From Autumnicola lenta (GTDB taxonomy: Bacteria; Bacteroidota; Bacteroidia; Flavobacteriales; Flavobacteriaceae): 48,451 nucleotides of DNA. The stretch lies in assembly GCF_031846515.1 (NCBI RefSeq), contig NZ_JAVRHO010000025.1, positions 1 through 48,451 of the forward strand, in the 5' to 3' direction. Position numbers and translations under genes: made by a program. Shown piece after piece: positions 43,155 through 48,451 of this stretch. The notes under the pieces were generated by a model that was not told the origin of the DNA, ran no database searches, and saw nothing but the letters and a program-made list of their open reading frames with translations. The first letter of the stretch is position 1, and every line of letters starts with the position of its first letter.

Positions 43155-44792
43155 ATGAGTACAAATAAAATTTTTTACAAGCTTCTTATAGCAACGTTGT
43201 TCTTCAGTGCTTACGGCTGTAGCGATGACTTAGATATAGAGCCAAACGATCAGATTGCAAGGGAAAACTTTTTCCAATCTGAAGCAGACTTTCAAGCCGC
43301 CACAGCACCGCTTTATAACAGGGTATGGTTTTCTTTTAATGACAAATTCTATTTTGGATTAGGGGATGGGCGTTCTTATAACCTTTACGCACCATTTTCC
43401 GATTATATTTATCCCTTTAGCGATTTAACCGAAACGGGGTTAACTGGTCCTTTAGTAGAGGCATGGAGGTCATTCTATATTGTAGTTCAGCAATCCAACA
43501 ACACTATTGCTGCAATTAGGGAGAGTAGTGTCGAAGAAGAAACAAAAATGCGTTATATAGCTGAAGCACGTTTTATGAGAGGTGTGGCGTATTGGTACAT
43601 TGCCTCATTGTGGGGAGATGCGATTATTACCACCAGTCAGTCAGAAATAATAAATAACCCAATTATAAATAAAAGTCCTCGCACTGATGTTTTTGAGTTT
43701 GCCATACGTGATCTAGAATATGCAGCAAGATATTTACCAGAACAAGCCGGACAGGCTGGTCGCGTAACTAAATATACCGCCTATGGAATGTTGTCCCGCC
43801 TTTATTTGTCTTATTCCGGACTAAGTGATAATCCGAATAGTGGTACAAGAAATCAGGAACTTCTTGATTTAGCTAAAATGGCTGCAGCCACTGCTATAAA
43901 TGAAGGTCCATATTCGTTGTTAAATGACTATGCCGAATTATTTATGATAGAAAATAAAAATAACGCTGAGTCTATGTTTGCTTTACAATGGGTGCCCAAT
44001 GGGGAATATGGAGTTAACAATACACATCAGTCATATTTTGCCCTGGGATCGGAAATCACAGGTGACGATGCTGCATATGGTTACTTCACCCGGGCTTCTT
44101 ATGATGTATTGCAGGAGTATGAAACAAACGATGTGCGCCGTGAAGCCACGTGGATGGCCGATGGCGATTTTTATCCTGAAATAAACCAGGCTAACGGTGG
44201 CTACCTGGTAGACCACGAAAATACTTATGTAAATGTAAAAAAAGGGGTAGTAGGTTCTAATAGGGATAATCCGGATATTACGAGACAAAATTCCGGTTTA
44301 AATACATATATGTTAAGGTTGGGTGAGGTTTATTTAAATTATGCCGAAGCAGTTTTGGGCAATAATGCTTCAACCAGTGATCCAACAGCGCTAATGTATG
44401 TAAATGAACTTCGTGAAAGAGCCGGTTTGTCATCTAAAACAAGCCTTACTTTTGAAGATATTTTACATGAAAGAAGGGTGGAGTTGGCTATGGAAGGCCA
44501 GTTTTGGTATGATTTGGTAAGATGGTCGTATTACGAGCAGCAGGAAGTTATAAACTACGTTGATAATCAGGAAAGGGCTACTATAACTCCTTTTACCTAT
44601 GATGCTGAAACCAATACGGCTTCTATCGATGAAACTCGTGATATAAGCACCCGAGCTGTTGGAGATGTAGATGCGGGTATATTCCTTTTACCATATCCTG
44701 AGTCTGAAGTAGTTCAAAATCCACTATTAAGGGAGGAGCCTGTACCTTACGAATTCACTGAAGAACGAATAACTGATGAATTGTTCCAATGA
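43155..44792 (+). CDS. SusD/RagB-family outer-membrane glycan-binding lipoprotein, pair 2
   Basis: Lipoprotein of 545 residues, lipobox Cys22 (SAYGC) followed by SDDLDIEPND. The core helices show YIAEARFMRGVAYWYIASLWGD, and the C-terminal part has LRLGEVYLNYAEAVLG and ILHERRVELAMEGQFWYDLV, both standard SusD landmarks. It forms the lid of SusC 2. Shorter than SusD 1 by almost 100 residues and not its close copy, so the two pairs probably differ in the oligosaccharides they accept. Confidence 0.96.
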   Translation: MSTNKIFYKLLIATLFFSAYGCSDDLDIEPNDQIARENFFQSEADFQAATAPLYNRVWFSFNDKFYFGLGDGRSYNLYAPFSDYIYPFSDLTETGLTGPLVEAWRSFYIVVQQSNNTIAAIRESSVEEETKMRYIAEARFMRGVAYWYIASLWGDAIITTSQSEIINNPIINKSPRTDVFEFAIRDLEYAARYLPEQAGQAGRVTKYTAYGMLSRLYLSYSGLSDNPNSGTRNQELLDLAKMAAATAINEGPYSLLNDYAELFMIENKNNAESMFALQWVPNGEYGVNNTHQSYFALGSEITGDDAAYGYFTRASYDVLQEYETNDVRREATWMADGDFYPEINQANGGYLVDHENTYVNVKKGVVGSNRDNPDITRQNSGLNTYMLRLGEVYLNYAEAVLGNNASTSDPTALMYVNELRERAGLSSKTSLTFEDILHERRVELAMEGQFWYDLVRWSYYEQQEVINYVDNQERATITPFTYDAETNTASIDETRDISTRAVGDVDAGIFLLPYPESEVVQNPLLREEPVPYEFTEERITDELFQ

Positions 44793-44823
44793 TTAAATTG
44801 ATAATGAATAAAAATTATATAAG

Positions 44824-46191
44824 ATGAAGGAAAATATTATAAGTAAAAAATACCGGGGCTATATCTCTCTGTTAGGGATATTTATTTTCGGCTTCCTGTT
44901 TACGGCTTGCTCAAATGATGATGATGCCGGCGGAGGAGGTGCCGTAACTGTTGACACAGTGTATCTGCAAGATGTCGATTCTGATGTACCAGATAGAGAA
45001 GTTACTTTTGCCCGTCTGGGACAGCTTTTGCGCCTGGAAGGATCCGGCTTTACAGGAGTTAGAAGAATCTATATCAATGGTTTTCAGTCTTCCTTTAATC
45101 CCGTTTTTGTTTCTGATTCCTCGATGTTGGTTCGCGTTTCGGGAGATACTCCCACAATAGAGGCTGAAGAAGATGTGCGAAACACTATTCGTCTAGTAAA
45201 AGATAATTCTGAAACGACTATAGAATTTGAAATTCGGTCCTCAGCGCCAACCATTAATAGGGTTTCCCATACCTTACCAAATCCGGGAGAAGAAATTACG
45301 GTTTACGGTTCAGGTTTAATTGAAGTGAGCAAAGTGATATTTCCGGGAGGTGTAGAGGTGACGGAAGGAATTACCTTTGATGAAGAAGATGGTGAATTTT
45401 TCACGGTTACCGTACCTGAAGGTGTTTCTGAAGACGGGGGCTCCTTGTATATAGAATCTGCAAACGGAGCGGCTTATTCACCGGCTTTTTTCAATGTGGA
45501 AAGAGGTGTCGTTCTGAATTTTGACGGAATGGGGGAACTTGGCGAATTCGGTAACACTATTCGTCAGGGGCAATTAACATCAGAGCCTATTGGCACCGGG
45601 GTCGTTTCTCAGGGAAATTATGTACCTCTTCGTAACGATACCATTGCATCCTTTGCTGCCGGAAGAAATCGTGTGGCTGAAGTCTTTACTTCAGGTAACG
45701 AAAGCTGGCGTTCGCAATTTACCCCCTTCATCCCGGCTAACACACCATTAGAGGAAGTGGCTTTTCAATTTGATATTTATGTTCCTGAACCATGGGAAGG
45801 CAGTGGATATTTAAAAATTCTGTTGATCAACAACTTCAATGGTGGAGAATGGAGCGGTGGAGTTTATAATTATATTCCATGGATCGTTGATGGAGAAGCA
45901 GTTCCTTTCGAGACAGAAGGATGGACTACGGTTACTGTTCCTTTTACAGACTTTTATTTATTCAACGATGGTGGAGATTATACCTTTGAAGATCTTCTGC
46001 AGTACCGCGAATCTGCCACGTTCAAAAACTTTGGGATGTTCTTTGAAAATTCTGATTTTAATCTAAGTGATCTTCCTGAATATAATGATGATGTTGAATT
46101 TCCGTCTTCGGAAACCTCCGTTCAGGTCTATACAGATAATTGGAGGATTGTTTCTTTAGAAACTCCTGTTGTTACTGATTTTCCTGAATAA
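44824..46191 (+). CDS. Surface glycan-binding lipoprotein with TIG domains (SGBP-B-like)
   Basis: Lipoprotein of 455 residues with lipobox Cys29 (LFTAC) followed by SNDDDAGGGG, a strong surface-display pattern. Two TIG/IPT-like domains (about 41-135 and 138-228) act as spacers, as seen in ITVYGSGLIEVSKVIFPGG. The C-terminal 220 residues form the glycan-binding domain (FDGMGELG...; FQFDIYVPEPWEGSGYLKI; TVTVPFTDFYLF). This layout and the position directly after susD are those of SGBP-B proteins of xylan and xyloglucan loci. No catalytic residues are expected. It should hold xylan chains for the GH10 encoded 20 bases downstream. Confidence 0.88.
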   Translation: MKENIISKKYRGYISLLGIFIFGFLFTACSNDDDAGGGGAVTVDTVYLQDVDSDVPDREVTFARLGQLLRLEGSGFTGVRRIYINGFQSSFNPVFVSDSSMLVRVSGDTPTIEAEEDVRNTIRLVKDNSETTIEFEIRSSAPTINRVSHTLPNPGEEITVYGSGLIEVSKVIFPGGVEVTEGITFDEEDGEFFTVTVPEGVSEDGGSLYIESANGAAYSPAFFNVERGVVLNFDGMGELGEFGNTIRQGQLTSEPIGTGVVSQGNYVPLRNDTIASFAAGRNRVAEVFTSGNESWRSQFTPFIPANTPLEEVAFQFDIYVPEPWEGSGYLKILLINNFNGGEWSGGVYNYIPWIVDGEAVPFETEGWTTVTVPFTDFYLFNDGGDYTFEDLLQYRESATFKNFGMFFENSDFNLSDLPEYNDDVEFPSSETSVQVYTDNWRIVSLETPVVTDFPE

Positions 46192-46211
46192 CTAATTAAA
46201 AATAAAAAAAG

Positions 46212-48395
46212 ATGAAACAGATAAAAATTTTAACTATCCTCTTTCTTTCTTCTATGCTTTTCGCATCTTGTGAAGAAGAAATTATGGAATGGGAAGAGAG
46301 ACCTGAAGATGAGAGGGTAACCACGGCAGAGCTTCCTCTGGAACTGGAAGAAAAGATCAGTAGGTATGAACCCCTTAAAGCCTATGCAGATTATGTTCTT
46401 GGAGCCGGTATTGTCCTGGATCTTTATATGAACAATGAAACTTATCGATCTATTGTAGACGAAAATTTTGATGAAGTTACGGTAGGCTATGCCATGAAGC
46501 ATGGTGCCATGGTAAATTCAGAAGGAGAAATAAATTTCGGTCCTATAGATGATTTTATTGCGCAAACCAACCAGGCAGAAGTGGATGTGTATGGTCATAC
46601 GCTGGTATGGCATGCAAATCAAAACGCAAGTTATTTAAATAGTTTAATAGCACCTACTGTTATCCCTGGATCTAGTGGAGCCAGTGCATTGGATATCTCT
46701 GGATTAGAGGATGGATCATTCGCTGGCTGGGCAAAGAACAATCCCGGTGACGGTATTACGGTTGTTGAGGATGAAGGCTTAACGGAAGATTCACAAGCTA
46801 TTGAGTTGGTGGCAGGTTCTGGTTCAGCACAACCCTATGATTTGCAACTGACAACACCCCAAATTCCTGTTGTAGAAGGTCATGAGTATGAGGTTTCCTT
46901 TTATATAAGGTCAGATCAACCTGGACAGGGGCGTATTTCTTTTGGTGGCTTGGAGAATAATTATCCTTATCAGGATTGGTATGGTACTGGAGGAGATTTC
47001 ACAGAAGCTTTTGAAACTACTTCACAATGGCAGCAGGTGAAATTTACAGTTAGTGACTTTACCGGTACAAGTTTTAATTTATCTTTTGACCTGGGATATG
47101 TACCCGGCGTTACCTATTATATTGATGTAAATAACATTAGCGTTGTAGATCTTGACGGAGAGGCTGAAACCGTCAACCTCATTACCAATAGTGATTTTGA
47201 AGAAGGTAACCTTGATCCATGGACAGGTTATGGAAATGAATCAACAAGAGCGGTTTCTGCAGAAGGAGAGGGCTATGGTGATACAGGTTATGCAATGGTC
47301 TTAACTAATCCTACTGAAGCGCAATCGTACGAAGCACAACAGGTCTACACTTTTGACGAGCCTCTGGAGGAGGGAACAGAATATACTATGTCTTTTTTCA
47401 TTAAAGCTGATGCACCTTCTACCATACAAGTAGAATTGCAAAGCCCAGACTACTCAGCCGATTATTCAGGTGCCATTGAGGTTGGGACAACCTGGTCTCA
47501 GGTTACAAGAACCATGACCGCTACAGCTGCTGATCGGGGTAAATTTATCTTCGATTTTGGAGAATCTGCAACTACTTTTTACATTGATGATGTAGTGCTG
47601 ACCTCTGGTGAAGTAGCCACAGGTACCGGACCGGTTATTATTGAAATGTCAGATGAAGAGAAAGCTGAAGTTATAGGTGCTGCTATGGAAGACTGGATCG
47701 TGGGTATGGTTACTCACTATACAGATGAAGTAACAGCCTGGGATGTTGTAAACGAACCTATGAGGGAAGGTGGTACCCTTCGTGACGGGAATGTAACAGA
47801 TTTGGCAAGCGATGATTTCTACTGGCAAAAATACCTTGGTAAGGATTACGCTGTGACCGCCTTTAATCTGGCTCGGGAACATGCTGAACCATCAGATGTA
47901 CTTTTTATCAATGATTACAATCTGGAAGCCAGTATGGCAAAATTGGATGGACTAATTGATTATGTTGAATATATAGAAAATGAAGGGGCTACTGTAGACG
48001 GTATTGGCACTCAAATGCATGTTTCTTTATCTACAAGCAGAGAAAATATTGTAGAAATGTTTCAAAAAATGGCAGCTACCGGAAAACTGGTCAAAATCTC
48101 TGAGCTTGATGTGAGACTTGGAACAGCTTCTCCAACCGCTGCTCAATTAGCAGATCAGGCAGCTATGTATCAGTTTATTTTTGACTCCTTTAGGGAGCAC
48201 GTTCCTGCTGCTCAACGCTACGGTGTAACGCTTTGGAATATCTCAGATAATGAAAATGAGCATGAGTTTTGGTTGCCGGAGGAGTCACCTAACGTATGGA
48301 ATGCCAATTACGAGAGAAAACATGCTTACAAAGGAGTTGCAGACGGTCTTGCCGGTCGCGATGTAAGTGAAGATTTCACGGGAGAACTGGAATAA
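46212..48395 (+). CDS. GH10 xylanase interrupted by two CBM-like modules, surface lipoprotein
   Basis: Lipoprotein of 727 residues, Cys20 (LFASC) followed by EEEIMEWEE, so surface exposure is likely. The GH10 barrel begins at about residue 45, reaches YGHTLVWHANQNASYLNSL (127-145), and is then interrupted by two carbohydrate-binding-like modules (about 160-313 and 321-465). The barrel resumes near 478 with the acid/base Glu515 in WDVVNEPMREG and the nucleophile Glu631 in KISELDVRLG. This insertion is the hallmark of the outer-surface GH10 of Bacteroidota xylan loci. One oddity: the usual ENxMK segment reads TVGYAMK (90-96), so the conserved Glu-Asn is Gly-Tyr, while the other two GH10 proteins here keep EN. 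The barrel's end also lacks the usual DxxSW (reads SDNENEHEFW). Confidence 0.95.
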   Translation: MKQIKILTILFLSSMLFASCEEEIMEWEERPEDERVTTAELPLELEEKISRYEPLKAYADYVLGAGIVLDLYMNNETYRSIVDENFDEVTVGYAMKHGAMVNSEGEINFGPIDDFIAQTNQAEVDVYGHTLVWHANQNASYLNSLIAPTVIPGSSGASALDISGLEDGSFAGWAKNNPGDGITVVEDEGLTEDSQAIELVAGSGSAQPYDLQLTTPQIPVVEGHEYEVSFYIRSDQPGQGRISFGGLENNYPYQDWYGTGGDFTEAFETTSQWQQVKFTVSDFTGTSFNLSFDLGYVPGVTYYIDVNNISVVDLDGEAETVNLITNSDFEEGNLDPWTGYGNESTRAVSAEGEGYGDTGYAMVLTNPTEAQSYEAQQVYTFDEPLEEGTEYTMSFFIKADAPSTIQVELQSPDYSADYSGAIEVGTTWSQVTRTMTATAADRGKFIFDFGESATTFYIDDVVLTSGEVATGTGPVIIEMSDEEKAEVIGAAMEDWIVGMVTHYTDEVTAWDVVNEPMREGGTLRDGNVTDLASDDFYWQKYLGKDYAVTAFNLAREHAEPSDVLFINDYNLEASMAKLDGLIDYVEYIENEGATVDGIGTQMHVSLSTSRENIVEMFQKMAATGKLVKISELDVRLGTASPTAAQLADQAAMYQFIFDSFREHVPAAQRYGVTLWNISDNENEHEFWLPEESPNVWNANYERKHAYKGVADGLAGRDVSEDFTGELE

Positions 48396-48429
48396 TCTAA
48401 AGATTTAAATCTTTTGAAATTAATAAAAA

Positions 48430-48451
48430 TACCAGGTGGCAGCACCTGGTA
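48430..48451 (+). terminator. Intrinsic terminator at the end of the xylan PUL core
   Basis: Perfect 9-base arms TACCAGGTG/CACCTGGTA around GCAG, 35 bases after the GH10 stop. The window ends at the last base of the stem, so the T tract cannot be seen. Confidence 0.7.

Overview
The window looks like a chromosomal segment of a marine-type Bacteroidota, most likely a member of the Flavobacteriaceae (inference from SusC/SusD pairs, Bacteroidota-style promoters close to TTTG-N19-21-TAnnTTTG, low GC, many acidic-tailed lipoproteins and a NUDIX-type sugar regulator). It is dominated by a glucuronoxylan utilisation locus. No rRNA, tRNA, CRISPR array or intact insertion sequence was seen.

Layout. 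1-2.3 kb (+): a 3-keto-glycoside hydrolase (DUF1080) and a Tat-exported Gfo/Idh/MocA oxidoreductase, closed off from the next operon by two hairpins. 2.4-10.6 kb (-): an operon GH67 alpha-glucuronidase, SDR, mannonate dehydratase UxuA, GH10 xylanase, GH115 alpha-glucuronidase. 10.8-13.0 kb (+): a divergent GH3 beta-xylosidase; a near-perfect LacI-type operator sits between the two promoters. 13.1-15.2 kb (-): a LacI-family repressor and a NUDIX-fold regulator with a decayed catalytic box. 15.3-21.0 kb (+): xylE, xylB, xylA and a second GH10 lipoprotein behind a strong hairpin. 21.7-33.8 kb: an accessory block with two large CRTAC1-type (FG-GAP plus ASPIC/UnbV) lipoproteins, a TIG-CBM-CBM surface lipoprotein under a second LacI-type operator, and a compact carbamoyltransferase / DUF5989 / SxtJ-like / SGNH-hydrolase cassette with no evident role in xylan use. 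34.0-39.0 kb (-): susC/susD pair 1 with a third LacI-type operator. 40.0-48.4 kb (+): susC/susD pair 2, a TIG-domain surface glycan-binding protein and a GH10 whose catalytic domain is interrupted by two CBM-like modules; this is the classical core of a Bacteroidota xylan PUL.

How it works together (inference from families). Surface GH10 enzymes and glycan-binding lipoproteins cut and hold xylan; SusCD complexes import oligosaccharides; periplasmic GH115 and GH67 remove (4-O-methyl)glucuronate from internal and terminal positions; GH10 and GH3 finish to xylose; XylE, XylA and XylB take xylose to xylulose-5-phosphate; the SDR and UxuA carry glucuronate-derived fructuronate via mannonate to KDG. 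No arabinofuranosidase is present, so the likely substrate is glucuronoxylan rather than arabinoxylan. Glucuronate isomerase (UxaC), KDG kinase and KDPG aldolase are not in the window. Three strong and one weak LacI-type operator tie the GH67 operon, GH3, the CBM lipoprotein and the SusCD pairs into one probable regulon of the local LacI protein, while the NUDIX protein probably controls xylEBA.
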